Of a stretch of DNA of 64,000 bases, positions 53,796 through 62,357 are shown piece by piece. The DNA comes from Candidatus Poribacteria bacterium (GTDB lineage Bacteria > Poribacteria > WGA-4E > WGA-3G): positions 1-64,000 of the forward strand of contig PYJA01000021.1 of assembly GCA_003635185.1 (NCBI GenBank), written 5' to 3'. The notes beneath the pieces are model-generated. The model was not told where the DNA came from. It ran no database searches and saw only the letters and a list, made by a program, of their open reading frames with translations. The translations under genes and the position numbers were made by a program. Position 1 is the first letter of the stretch. Every line of letters starts with the position of its first letter.

Positions 53796-55076
53796 CTACC
53801 AATTTATCAGAAAAATGAGAATCCCGAATATCGGGATTAAAGCGAGCAGGACTTTTACCTCAAGTAGACACTTTCTATAACGTTGAATGTGGGAATTTTC
53901 CTCCGTGGATCTATCTAAAAATTGGATCCTTCGCTCTATGGATGGGTGTGTATTGAAAATCTCAAGCATAAAACGAATTGGTTTCGGAAGTGCGCTGAGA
54001 AATCCGAGGCTTTCTAATGCGGATTTAAACGCTTCCCGATTGTTGGTAAGGTCAACAGCGTACAAATCTGCTTGATGTTCAAAACGTCGAGACAGATAAT
54101 TAAAGAAGACTTTAAAATAGAAGACAAAGAAGATGACCGAAATAATTGATGAAATAATTGAATATCCCGTGAGAAGCGACTTTAACGGGTTTCCTATTAA
54201 TTGGTAAAAAAGTATAGAACTTATCAAATAACCGAACACAAGGCAGCCAGAAATAAGGAGGTGTCTATGACGAATGTGTCCGATTTCATGAGCCACAATT
54301 GTCTCAATCTGTTCGTCTGTAAAATTGCGTAAGAGTGCATCTGTTATAAAGATTTTACGGTTGCGTGGGATTATGCCTGCGACAGCAGCGTTTGCTATCG
54401 CTAAGCCTCCTGTTTGACACACTGCGATATCTCGGTACTTTATTCCGCTTCGTTCCGTTAATTGCTGCAGTCTTTGCTTCAGGACGATATTTGTTAGCGG
54501 TTCTGTTTTCCACAAGAATTGCATCATTAAAGGTGCAATAATGAATGGAAGCACAAGCAGCGGAAGAAGGAGTCCCAAACCTACAAAAGGTTGAATCGTT
54601 TCAGGGAGCAAATGGGTAAAATCCAAAACCGCATTAATTACTAACAGTGGAATCAGTGGAAGGAGTAGCAATCTGAAATTGAAACTCAGTAATTCCCACC
54701 GTAGTTCGGTTCGTCTCTGCGGGACCTCCTGCATTACGAATCGGATACCGAGCAACCCGATGAAAAGCGGAATCAGAGAAAAAATCTCACGCGAATGATG
54801 GACACTTTCCAAAAAGACGAGATGTTTATTGATGAATCCTGGCAAGTTCATCTGGTACAGAATGTAAATGTATCCTACTAAACTCAAGATTTCAAAAACA
54901 ATCATTGGGCGTAAGGTGGTGAGCCGCTTTGTGAGATATGCAAGAAGTACTGGGACTGCCGTAAGTATACATATCCAAAAGGCAACTTGCGCGTTATTGA
55001 ATTGTTCTTCCGCTGGTACTTCATAGCGAATCAAAAAGATAAGCCCTGCAATTAAAACGAAGCTTGTATGTGCCAT
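53796..55076 (-). CDS. M48-family membrane metalloprotease
   Basis: The 426-residue protein has several N-terminal membrane helices, a peptidase domain with the zinc motif HEIGH in ETIVAHEIGHIRHRHLL, and a following ligand region EHQADLYAVD. This resembles HtpX/Ste24-like proteases, which remove damaged membrane proteins. The start lies nine bases after the stop of the lectin lipoprotein gene, with GAGGATA inside it. Confidence 0.85.
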   Translation of the reverse strand: MAHTSFVLIAGLIFLIRYEVPAEEQFNNAQVAFWICILTAVPVLLAYLTKRLTTLRPMIVFEILSLVGYIYILYQMNLPGFINKHLVFLESVHHSREIFSLIPLFIGLLGIRFVMQEVPQRRTELRWELLSFNFRLLLLPLIPLLVINAVLDFTHLLPETIQPFVGLGLLLPLLVLPFIIAPLMMQFLWKTEPLTNIVLKQRLQQLTERSGIKYRDIAVCQTGGLAIANAAVAGIIPRNRKIFITDALLRNFTDEQIETIVAHEIGHIRHRHLLISGCLVFGYLISSILFYQLIGNPLKSLLTGYSIISSIISVIFFVFYFKVFFNYLSRRFEHQADLYAVDLTNNREAFKSALESLGFLSALPKPIRFMLEIFNTHPSIERRIQFLDRSTEENSHIQRYRKCLLEVKVLLALIPIFGILIFLINW

Positions 55077-55085
55077 TATCCTCGG

Positions 55086-56429
55086 CTATTCCTTTTCAAG
55101 TATTGCTTGTCCAGTTGCACGCCAGAAGAGATCTCCGATTCCTACAGGATGCCATTCGCCTTCCACAAAAGACATCACAGCATAATCTTTTTCCTCAGCA
55201 GAAACGGAGTTATGAAACCTATTCGCAGGTCCCCAGTTCGTGTATGTGAGGGGTTGACCATCGCTCCACTTCCAATTGCTTTCTTCTTTGGTGTCGCTGA
55301 GACCGATCCAATAGAGATGAGTACCGAAAACCCCTTCCAACCACTTCTGTTCTGCTTCATCGTTTATGGCAACGAGATAGGCATCTTCAGAGGCAGCAAT
55401 GGCTTGTGCTTCGTCCCGACTAATGCACCGAATTCTTTTGTAGGCATGTCCATTTGCAGGGTTGATAACCCAATTAGGATCAGGTGTCATAAGCTCGGAT
55501 GGAGGCTGCGGAATATTTTGCTGTTCTTCATCTGTCCTATCAATCTTGGACATTTTGGGAACTTTGTCCATGTTGAGTTTCAGGACAATATCACACAATT
55601 CGCTCCGATTCACTTTAAACTCCTCAGATTCAGCACGTGCATCCTGATATCTTACTGTCAATGTATAGTATGCTGGAACACGATAGTCGTGCAGTGAAAA
55701 CATAAAATACCCTTTGGAATCTGTTTCTATTTCCCAAGTACCTTCGTTTTGTTTTTTGCCCGTCGATTCACGTCGATGTCTTGCGACAAGAACACGCGTA
55801 TTGACAAGCGGTTTCCCGCTTTTAAGGACTACACGCGCACGAATTTGGGTGTGAGGTCGAACGGCAACTTCTATGTTTTCAAAATGCGGATCCGGCTTTA
55901 TTTCAAATGCAAAGTACTTAGGATGAATCCCGTATGGATGATAGCGTAACGTTCCTATCTTGATTGAGATAAGCTGGTACTGGCGTATTTGTGTTTTTTT
56001 ATCTAACCATGATGTTAGCGCAAATTTGATTGGTCCGTATGGAAGATTAGAAAATTTGAAACGCCCGTTTTTATCTGTTACGGATTTTAAATGAGAAGGA
56101 TAATCCTGTATCCAAAATCCGTGTTCTAACTCGCCTTCTTTGGTCCTGGCTGGTTGACAAACTATAGCTAAACCTTTAACCGGCATCCCACCTTCGTCAA
56201 GGACTATCCCTGACATCTTCACACCAACTTCCTCGGTTGTACATCCGTAAAATGCTATAAAAAACAGTATGGCAAAACATAACAAAATTGCGCCACCTAT
56301 ATTTATATTTTGAGAGTTCCGCTTGGTAAAACTTGGAAATCTTTCAGGTGTGCGGACAGTTATCAACCCCTGTAGAAAAGTTACCGATCTCTGGCTAATT
56401 AGTTGCGTTATCAAATTTGATGGTTGCAT
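55086..56429 (-). CDS. Lipoprotein with Ig-like and C-type lectin domains, copy B
   Basis: The 447-residue protein has a late signal segment (ILLCFAILFFIAFYGC, Cys about 64), carboxypeptidase-regulatory-like domains (MSGIVLDEGGMPVKGLAIVC, then ARVVLKSGKPLVNTRVLVAR) and a C-terminal C-type lectin fold: YKRIRCISRDEAQAIAASED, YWIGLSDTKEESNWKWSDGQ, YTNWGPANRF. The ATG at 56429 is supported by AGGA nearby although it leaves an unusually long N-terminus before the signal. It pairs with the paralogue at 56467-57804. Confidence 0.78.
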   Translation of the reverse strand: MQPSNLITQLISQRSVTFLQGLITVRTPERFPSFTKRNSQNINIGGAILLCFAILFFIAFYGCTTEEVGVKMSGIVLDEGGMPVKGLAIVCQPARTKEGELEHGFWIQDYPSHLKSVTDKNGRFKFSNLPYGPIKFALTSWLDKKTQIRQYQLISIKIGTLRYHPYGIHPKYFAFEIKPDPHFENIEVAVRPHTQIRARVVLKSGKPLVNTRVLVARHRRESTGKKQNEGTWEIETDSKGYFMFSLHDYRVPAYYTLTVRYQDARAESEEFKVNRSELCDIVLKLNMDKVPKMSKIDRTDEEQQNIPQPPSELMTPDPNWVINPANGHAYKRIRCISRDEAQAIAASEDAYLVAINDEAEQKWLEGVFGTHLYWIGLSDTKEESNWKWSDGQPLTYTNWGPANRFHNSVSAEEKDYAVMSFVEGEWHPVGIGDLFWRATGQAILEKE

Positions 56430-56466
56430 CAGATATTCCTGTCAATTGAATATGCAATCCTGGTGG

Positions 56467-57804
56467 TCAATCTTTAATTTCAGTCGGTGTTTTAATCGGA
56501 AAATCCTCTTTTTCAAGAATCGCAGTGCGCGTGTCTCTATGAATAGATTCTTGATCTTTTATATCAACTGCATACCATCTTCCGAACATTCCTACAGCGA
56601 CATAATCTTTCTCATCAGTATTACTGTCATCGTGTTTATAAGATGCAGCCCAGTTTGTATAAATAAGCGGTTCACCACTGTGCCATTGCCATTGCCCTTC
56701 TTGTTCAACATCACTGAGTCCGATCCAAAACGGTCCTTGCCAAAAAACTGCTCTTATCCAATTATATTCTGCCTCATCATTAATTGCCACGAGGTAAGCC
56801 TCCTCTTGGACTGCTTTCGCAATTGCATCTTCTATACTCTCACATTGAACCCATTTGTAGGCGTGATTATTTAATGGGTTTACTATCCAAACTGCAGGAG
56901 GATTAAGCAGCTCATGTGCTTCATGACTTGACGACCTCCCTGACCAACTATATGTCCTAATTTCAGTTGTTGAATTTGAGTTTCCGCTAAGTTTAAGAAC
57001 TAAATCAACCTCGTGTTCATCCGCTTTGAACATAAAGGGCGCAGCTTTTGCAACAAGATTACGGTATTTGACTGCAAGGATATAGAAAAAATGTCCTTCG
57101 TTGTCCCCTAAATTATATTGAAAGTCCCCGTTGGAATCAGTCTTTATTTCATAGACACTAACCGATTCACCGCTTCCACTCAAATCGTTCTGCTTGAGAA
57201 ATGAGTATAGATTTGCATTACTTAGAGGAGAACCGTCGGCAAAAACAACGCGTGCACGAATTAACTTCTCTATTCTAATTTGTGGTCTCACTGTGATGAC
57301 AGCGTCTGTAATATTGTCCCCAATTTGAATAACAAACGCTATTCTCCTGCGGAATTCGTCTTTAAATGTCGGATAAAGACGCACACCTTCAATGTCCATT
57401 GATAGAATTTTAGTCCTATCTTTACGACGACTATTTGGCATATCTTCAGGTTCAACGCTGACATTTAATACGACTGACCCTTGATGCAGATTATTGAAGG
57501 TAAAACGCCCTTCTGCATCAGTCTGTTCGGTAAGTACTGGCGGAGTCATTCTGCTTCCTGATTTGCTGTAACTAAATCGTTGAATAGATACGAAGCTATC
57601 TACGACCGGATTCCCTGCTTCATCTATGATACGCCCAGAGAAGACTGTTTGTAGTTGGGCAATTCCTTTTTCTTTACTTTCTTTAGGTGCAACGTTTTCC
57701 TCATTTACACATCCTAAAAATATTAGAGAGAGAAAGAATGCGGCAACTATAAACAAAAATAGATTTTTTGGAAATATTCGCTGATAGATGCGGGTTCTAA
57801 ACAT
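56467..57804 (-). CDS. Lipoprotein with Ig-like and C-type lectin domains, copy A
   Basis: The 445-residue protein has a lipoprotein signal (LSLIFLGC) and regulatory-like repeats (FSGRIIDEAGNPVVDSFVSI and FNNLHQGSVVLNVSVE). It ends in a C-type lectin domain with YKWVQCESIEDAIAKAVQEE, FWIGLSDVEQEGQWQWHSGE and YTNWAASYKH. The start at 57804 is preferred over 57837 because AGAGGT precedes it. It is the first gene of a likely run with copy B, M48 protease and the oxidoreductase. It is probably a surface glycan- or protein-binding lipoprotein. Confidence 0.8.
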   Translation of the reverse strand: MFRTRIYQRIFPKNLFLFIVAAFFLSLIFLGCVNEENVAPKESKEKGIAQLQTVFSGRIIDEAGNPVVDSFVSIQRFSYSKSGSRMTPPVLTEQTDAEGRFTFNNLHQGSVVLNVSVEPEDMPNSRRKDRTKILSMDIEGVRLYPTFKDEFRRRIAFVIQIGDNITDAVITVRPQIRIEKLIRARVVFADGSPLSNANLYSFLKQNDLSGSGESVSVYEIKTDSNGDFQYNLGDNEGHFFYILAVKYRNLVAKAAPFMFKADEHEVDLVLKLSGNSNSTTEIRTYSWSGRSSSHEAHELLNPPAVWIVNPLNNHAYKWVQCESIEDAIAKAVQEEAYLVAINDEAEYNWIRAVFWQGPFWIGLSDVEQEGQWQWHSGEPLIYTNWAASYKHDDSNTDEKDYVAVGMFGRWYAVDIKDQESIHRDTRTAILEKEDFPIKTPTEIKD

Positions 57805-57876
57805 GGTTTTACCTCTTGAACGATTCTCTACAAGCATAAAAAAGGAATGCCATTTGCGTAGTCTTGTTGGAGCATC

Positions 57877-58264
57877 ATAGGTGTCAATTTAAGAAAATAT
57901 TTCTTGTTCTAAAAGCCCTTCTGAATAGGCATGACGATTGGAACTGTCCACATCTTAGTCCCGTAGGGACGATATGTCCAAAATATGTCGTTGGGAGACA
58001 CATATCGTCCCTAATGAAGATTAATTTTTTAATCGGGTAATTTTCCGTCCGCACAAGGAAGGTTTCCACCTATGCTGGCGAGGTTTCCTAACCTCGCCAA
58101 ATTACCCAATTTATTTTTTAATCTTCATACGGGACTAAAGACATATGGACATTTCATATCTATAAACATAGCGTCCCTACCAAATCAACGCCAAATGCGC
58201 TTTTGGCATTTGTCGGGACTGAAGACACTGCCACAATGGATTTACCCCTTAAATTGACACCTAT
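57877..58264. mobile_element. MITE-like element with 22-bp flanking repeats
   Basis: ATAGGTGTCAATTTAAG (57877-57893) and CTTAAATTGACACCTAT (58248-58264) are perfect inverted ends. The sequence GCGTAGTCTTGTTGG... occurs identically at 57856-57877 and 58266-58287, in direct order, which could be a target duplication or a repeat used for recombination. Confidence 0.7.
58014..58128. mobile_element. MITE family 2, copy nested in the larger element
   Basis: The ends ATGAAGATTAATTTTTTAA and the complement of TTTTTTAATCTTCAT are inverted, with GGGTAATTT and AAATTACCC inside. A GGCGAGGTT-AACCTCGCC hairpin lies near the right. It shares the right end with 37884-38023. Confidence 0.7.
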
Positions 58265-58301
58265 GGCGTAGTCTTGTTGGAGCATCAGCTAATCTGCGCT
58301 G

Positions 58302-58586
58302 CTACTCAAGCGCATCGGCATGTTCTGCAAATTTAAAGTCCAATTCCGTGATGCCATCCGCATCGTGTGTACTCATGTCAATTGTCACGCGGTTGTAGAC
58401 GTTGAACCATTCAGGATGATGGTTCATGGATTCCGCGATTAAGGCGAGTTGTGTCATGAAACCGAATGCCGAAACGAAGTTATCGAACTGAAATTCCTTA
58501 TGGAGTTTACCGTTTTCAACAGTCCAACCGTTCAGTTTCTCTAAGTTCCTCTGAATTTCAGAGTCTGTAAGTTTTTTTCGTGCCAT
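58302..58586 (-). CDS. Pterin-4a-carbinolamine dehydratase
   Basis: The 94-residue protein is of the PCD/PhhB family, which recycles tetrahydrobiopterin cofactor. Evidence is LEKLNGWTVENGKLHKEFQF, NHHPEWFNVYNRVTI and THDADGITELDFKFAEHAD. The start at 58586 is supported by GGAGGG eight bases upstream. No phenylalanine hydroxylase gene is next to it. Confidence 0.92.
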   Translation of the reverse strand: MARKKLTDSEIQRNLEKLNGWTVENGKLHKEFQFDNFVSAFGFMTQLALIAESMNHHPEWFNVYNRVTIDMSTHDADGITELDFKFAEHADALE

Positions 58587-58699
58587 TGAGTCCCTCCGCA
58601 AAATTTAAGTGGAATATTATGTCTGATTAGGTTAAAATTGTAGTGGAAATATAAGATAATATCAAGTAAAAACAGTTCTAATAGATAGAAGGAGAAAAA

Positions 58700-59926
58700 A
58701 TGGCACTTGCAACAACACTATATTTTCCAGAAGTCGGTCCCCAATGGGAAGACTGGATCCAAGTAATCAACGTAGGTACAGAAGAAACCCGTGTAACAGG
58801 CATAGCAAGACACGCAGCCAACGGCCAACCTACTTGGTCTGATGAAAAAGAGATTTCCCCATTTGAATGTTGGACACCGAACGTGGAGGCAATTAAACAG
58901 AATTCGTCAATGCAGCTTTCTGCTGATGAACCGATTGTAGCGGAACGACACATGCACAACAAAACAAATATTCTCGATTTTGTAGGTGCAGCGGAGGAAT
59001 ATGAAACAGTTGGTTTGCGTTTGTTCTTTCCAGAATTGGTGCCTGGCGCATTAGATTGGTTCCGATTTTTGAACGTTGGCGAGGCGGATGCGTTGGTAAA
59101 CATAATCGTCCGTAATCGACGCGGTGATATTGTCAGGCAACGCCACCATTCAATCAAACCACAATGCTGTTGGGATATTGCCGAGGGTTTGATGGGGAAT
59201 GTGCAAGGCACGCTTGAAGTACAAAGCACGCAACCGATCGTTGGTGAAAGACATCTGCATTATCAAGGCGGGAAAACGTGCGTTGGGCAATATGGACAAG
59301 TTATCTCTGATGCACCGAAAACTCTATACTTTCCAGAGGTTGGGCCAGCATGGCAGGACTGGGCAATTATTGTCAATGTTGGTAGAGAAAGGGGGGATGT
59401 TACGCTAATTGCACATGACGATGGAACTGGAAACCCGGTAACGACGATGGAACGCGAATTGGATCCTTTTGAGTGCTGGATTCCGAAAATGGAAGATATT
59501 AAAATCAAATCTTCCATTTTGATACGTAGTGATCAACCGATTGTGGCTGAACGACACATGCACAGTGGTACCGCTGTAATTGATTTGCCAGGTGCTTCCG
59601 AAGAAGGTGGACATGTTGGACTTCGCTTGTTCTTCCCTGAAGTTGCGAGTGGTGCAAGAGACTGGTTCCGTTTCCTAAATGTCGGAGAAGACGACGCATT
59701 GGTTAACATCATTGTCCGAAATAAAAGGGGTGATATTCGACGGCAAATCCATCGACGGATAAAACCGCGATGTTGTGCAGATGTTGACGAAGCCGCTATG
59801 GGGAACATCCGTGGTTCTGTTGAAGCGCAAAGTTCACAACCCATCGTTGGTGAAAGGCATCTGCATTACCAATCTGGACACAGAGGGGCAGTGGTTGGTG
59901 AATACGGTGTCGTTATTGGTGAATAA
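58700..59926 (+). CDS. Four-repeat beta protein (DUF5719-like)
   Basis: The 408-residue protein consists of two near-identical halves, each with two modules of about 100 residues (A, B, A, B). Units share YFPEVGP.W.DW, a strand pair, and PIVAERHMH or PIVGERHLHY. The B modules have a CC pair (QCCWDI and RCCADV). The pattern resembles DUF5719-type beta repeats, but here there is no signal peptide. The strong site AAGGAGA precedes the ATG. It is followed, only 3 bases on, by the probable selenoprotein and then the SDR gene, so the three probably work together, but its role is unknown. Confidence 0.6.
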   Translation: MALATTLYFPEVGPQWEDWIQVINVGTEETRVTGIARHAANGQPTWSDEKEISPFECWTPNVEAIKQNSSMQLSADEPIVAERHMHNKTNILDFVGAAEEYETVGLRLFFPELVPGALDWFRFLNVGEADALVNIIVRNRRGDIVRQRHHSIKPQCCWDIAEGLMGNVQGTLEVQSTQPIVGERHLHYQGGKTCVGQYGQVISDAPKTLYFPEVGPAWQDWAIIVNVGRERGDVTLIAHDDGTGNPVTTMERELDPFECWIPKMEDIKIKSSILIRSDQPIVAERHMHSGTAVIDLPGASEEGGHVGLRLFFPEVASGARDWFRFLNVGEDDALVNIIVRNKRGDIRRQIHRRIKPRCCADVDEAAMGNIRGSVEAQSSQPIVGERHLHYQSGHRGAVVGEYGVVIGE

Positions 59927-59929
59927 AAG

Positions 59930-60502
59930 ATGGCGTGGATTCAAACAGTAGAAGAAGCAGAAGCGGAAGGTATTGTAAAAGAGGAATATGACGCAGCGAT
60001 AGCACGAGCAGGTCGTCTTTACAATATCGTCAAGTTATTCAGTGTCCGCCCGAAAAGCATGCGGGCTTTTGTAGAACTCTACAAAGTAGTGATGCACGAC
60101 GACGAATCCCCTCTCAGTCGCATACAACGCGAGATGATTGCTACCGTCGTTTCAAAAGTGAATCAGTGCCACTACTGAATGGTCGCGCATGCAGATGAGT
60201 TGCGTGACCAACTCACAGATGAACATCTTGCGAAACACATTGTATCAGATTTCCGGACTGCTGATATTGACGAGGTAACAAAAGCTATCCTTGAATTCGC
60301 TGTCAAGGTGACCGAAGCAGCGCATACCGTCACATCAGCTGACCTTCAACATCTTCGTAACTACGGTTTGACTGATGAAGTTTTGTTCGCTATTGTAGAA
60401 GTCGTTGGATTTTTCAGTTATGTTAATCGGATAGCAGACGCATTCGGAATTGAATTAGACGATTTTTTAGAACAGAGGTGGACCTGTGAATCTGAACAAT
60501 AA
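59930..60502 (+). CDS. Probable selenoprotein, AhpD/carboxymuconolactone decarboxylase family (UGA read as Sec)
   Basis: The frame 59930-60175 continues in the same frame after UGA (60176-60178) to 60502. Reading UGA as one residue gives one 190-residue AhpD-like protein. The active site is normally CHYC: here it is C80-H81-Y82-U83 followed by MVAH with H87, so selenium would replace the resolving cysteine. The second part (EVTKAILEFAVKVTEAAHTV) completes the family fold. A stem-loop with TGAGTTG (60196-60202) and CAACTCA (60209-60215) is located inside the coding region as bacterial SECIS elements are. The pair with the SDR gene suggests redox work on a shared substrate. A stop mutation is the alternative. 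Confidence 0.75.
60181..60215 (+). promoter_or_regulatory. SECIS-like hairpin after in-frame UGA
   Basis: Two exclusive foldings exist. TGAGTTG (60196-60202) pairs with CAACTCA (60209-60215), loop CGTGAC with G second, 24 bases from the UGA. Alternatively GGTCGCGCA (60181-60189) pairs with TGCGTGACC (60201-60209), one G-U pair, loop of 11. The first fits the bacterial SECIS pattern of a short G-bearing loop at a moderate distance. Confidence 0.55.
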
Positions 60503-61232
60503 AATAGCAATTGTGACAGGGGCAGGACAAGGCATTGGGAAAGCGATTGCCCTCAGGCTTGCCAGCTCAGGTGCTAATGTTGCTATCATGGATTTAAACC
60601 TACCATCAGCAGAAGTTGTTGGCAAGGAGATAGAAAAACTTGATCGACGCGCACTTCCTATTCAAGCGGATGTTTCGCAGTCTACTGATGTTCACGCCGC
60701 TGTTGACAAAGTACTTGCCGAATTTGGACGTATTGATATTCTCGTCAATAATGCTGGGATTGCTGGAAGAACGCTGCCGCTAACTGATTTAGATGAATCA
60801 GATTGGGACGCAGTGATAGGTGTGAATCTGACAGGTGTTTTTCTCTGTTGTAAGGCGGTTATTGACACGATGATTGCACAGGATTACGGCAGAATAGTAA
60901 ATATCGCCTCAATTGCTGGCAAAGAGGGCAACCCGACTCTTATTCCGTATTCTGTGTCTAAGGCAGGGGTTATTTGTTTAACAAAGGCACTGGCAAAAGA
61001 GGTGACAGACTATAACATCCGTGTAAATGCGGTATCGCCTGCGGTCATTGAAACACCGATTTTGGAGGGCATGGCACAGTCGACGATTGACTATATGGTA
61101 AGTAAGATTCCATTGGGACGCGTTGGCAAACCGGAGGAGGTTGCTGCTGTCGTTAATTTTTTAGCGTCAGATGAAGCAAGTTTTGTGACGGGGCAGTGCT
61201 ACGATGTAAGCGGTGGTAGGGCTACGTATTGA
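60486..61232 (+). CDS. SDR-family oxidoreductase (FabG-like)
   Basis: The 248-residue short-chain dehydrogenase has the NAD(P) motif TGAGQGIGKAIALRLA, NNAG, catalytic Ser in NIASIAG, and YSVSK (Tyr and Lys). It starts with GTG, and its first 17 bases overlap the end of the preceding probable selenoprotein gene. AGAGG lies before it. It probably works with the upstream gene. The substrate is unknown. The last 16 codons recur in a remnant at 61755-61814. Confidence 0.9.
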   Translation: MNLNNKIAIVTGAGQGIGKAIALRLASSGANVAIMDLNLPSAEVVGKEIEKLDRRALPIQADVSQSTDVHAAVDKVLAEFGRIDILVNNAGIAGRTLPLTDLDESDWDAVIGVNLTGVFLCCKAVIDTMIAQDYGRIVNIASIAGKEGNPTLIPYSVSKAGVICLTKALAKEVTDYNIRVNAVSPAVIETPILEGMAQSTIDYMVSKIPLGRVGKPEEVAAVVNFLASDEASFVTGQCYDVSGGRATY

Positions 61233-61345
61233 ATTCACTATACTTTGAATATACTAATGAAATTACAATATAAAACAAGAGTCTACTTCATTTTCATTGA
61301 CACATGAAAACATTTATGATTTACTACACGTTAAGGAGACACAAG

Positions 61346-61750
61346 ATGAAAGTTGTTCTACTATTTACAATACTTTTCTGTGCAATCACTGTATCTGCCC
61401 AGGGCGAGTTAACATCTGATGATCTAAAACAGATCCGCTCAATTATTGAAGAGAAAGTTGACCTTGATAAAATACGCTTAATCGTCAATGATGAAATCAA
61501 AAAAGAAATTGCTAACTCTGAAGAGCGTATGAAAGAGTATATCGACATCAAAATTGAAAGTATAGAAAAACGTCTTATGACTTACAACTGGGTGATATAC
61601 GTACTAACACCTCTTATTGTGGCAGCGATAGGTATACCTACTGCAATTATGGCATGGCGCGGAATCAAAGAGAGCAATCAAGACAAACGCATTGAAGAAC
61701 TCACAAGAGAAATAGAAACACTGAAGCAACAACGGATCGTAAATCCGTAA
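61346..61750 (+). CDS. Coiled-coil protein with signal and C-terminal helix
   Basis: The 134-residue protein has a signal (MKVVLLFTILFCAITVSA), a charged coiled coil (KIRLIVNDEIKKEIANSEER), one membrane helix (NWVIYVLTPLIVAAIGIPTA) and a second short coil (RIEELTREIETLKQQR). The ATG at 61346 is preferred because AAGGAG precedes it. It is paralogous to the gene at 61881 on the other strand. Function is unknown. Confidence 0.7.
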   Translation: MKVVLLFTILFCAITVSAQGELTSDDLKQIRSIIEEKVDLDKIRLIVNDEIKKEIANSEERMKEYIDIKIESIEKRLMTYNWVIYVLTPLIVAAIGIPTAIMAWRGIKESNQDKRIEELTREIETLKQQRIVNP

Positions 61751-61754
61751 AGAT

Positions 61755-61814
61755 TAAAGCAAGTATGCAACAGGACAATGCTACGATGTGAGTGGTGATA
61801 GGGCTACCTATTAG
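61755..61814 (+). pseudogene. SDR gene 3' end remnant
   Basis: This stretch matches 61173-61232, the end of the SDR gene, with one base deleted and several substitutions. The last 15 codons read ATGQCYDVSGDRATY then TAG. There is no other part of the gene. Confidence 0.7.
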
Positions 61815-61880
61815 ACAGATTAAGAGAAAAAACTATACCAATAGGAAAGTGATATATCCCTGATAACTCGCTTAACAAAG

Positions 61881-62234
61881 TCATGAACTTACAATACGCT
61901 GCTGTTTCAGTGTTTGAATTTCCTGCGTGAGGTACTCTATTTTATTCTCTAATTCTTTATATTTTGAACTACGCCATGCAACAATGATTTGTGGAATTCC
62001 AACTATCGCGATTAAAGCAATGACCACGCCAAACAACATGTTTAATCGTTTTTCACCACTGTCAATCTTAATATTAATATACTCTTTCATACGCGTTTCG
62101 GATTCTGAAATCTCTTTCTTGATTTCATCTTTGATAATCAAGCGTATTTTGTCAAGGTCTGTCTGCGTTAAATCACCAAAGACAGGTACAGTAATTGCAC
62201 AAAAGAATATTGAGAAAAGTAGGACATTTTTCAT
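61881..62234 (-). CDS. Coiled-coil protein, paralogue in inverted orientation
   Basis: The 117-residue protein has a signal (MKNVLLFSIFFCAITVPVFG), a coiled coil (KIRLIIKDEIKKEISESETR), one helix (LFGVVIALIAIVGIPQIIVA) and the end ETLKQQR-like QTLKQQRIVSS. It matches the gene at 61346 in every part, including the last eight residues. The ATG at 62234 is chosen as the signal begins there. The pair converges with 130 bases between. Confidence 0.7.
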   Translation of the reverse strand: MKNVLLFSIFFCAITVPVFGDLTQTDLDKIRLIIKDEIKKEISESETRMKEYINIKIDSGEKRLNMLFGVVIALIAIVGIPQIIVAWRSSKYKELENKIEYLTQEIQTLKQQRIVSS

Positions 62235-62357
62235 AGATTGTTTCCTTGACGTATATTTAATCATATTTGTTTATGATTGTCAATGAAAATTCAGAACCAT
62301 GCCAATACAGAAAAAGGCGGGACAGAACCCCGCCCCTACAATGAAACAAAGTTACAA

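Larger units (their letters stand above)
57805..58301. other. Intergenic region with nested mobile elements
   Basis: No gene. A 387-bp element (57877-58264) with inverted ends, flanked by 22-base direct repeats (57856-57877 and 58266-58287), contains MITE family 2 at 58014-58128. Confidence 0.7.

Noticed and set aside
55068-55697. 209-codon frame on +
   Set aside because: Antisense to the lectin lipoprotein gene, with unlikely composition.
60179-60502. Separate 107-residue gene beginning at ATG after the UGA
   Set aside because: It is in the same frame as 59930-60175, lacks its own ribosome site, and both parts together form one AhpD-like domain.
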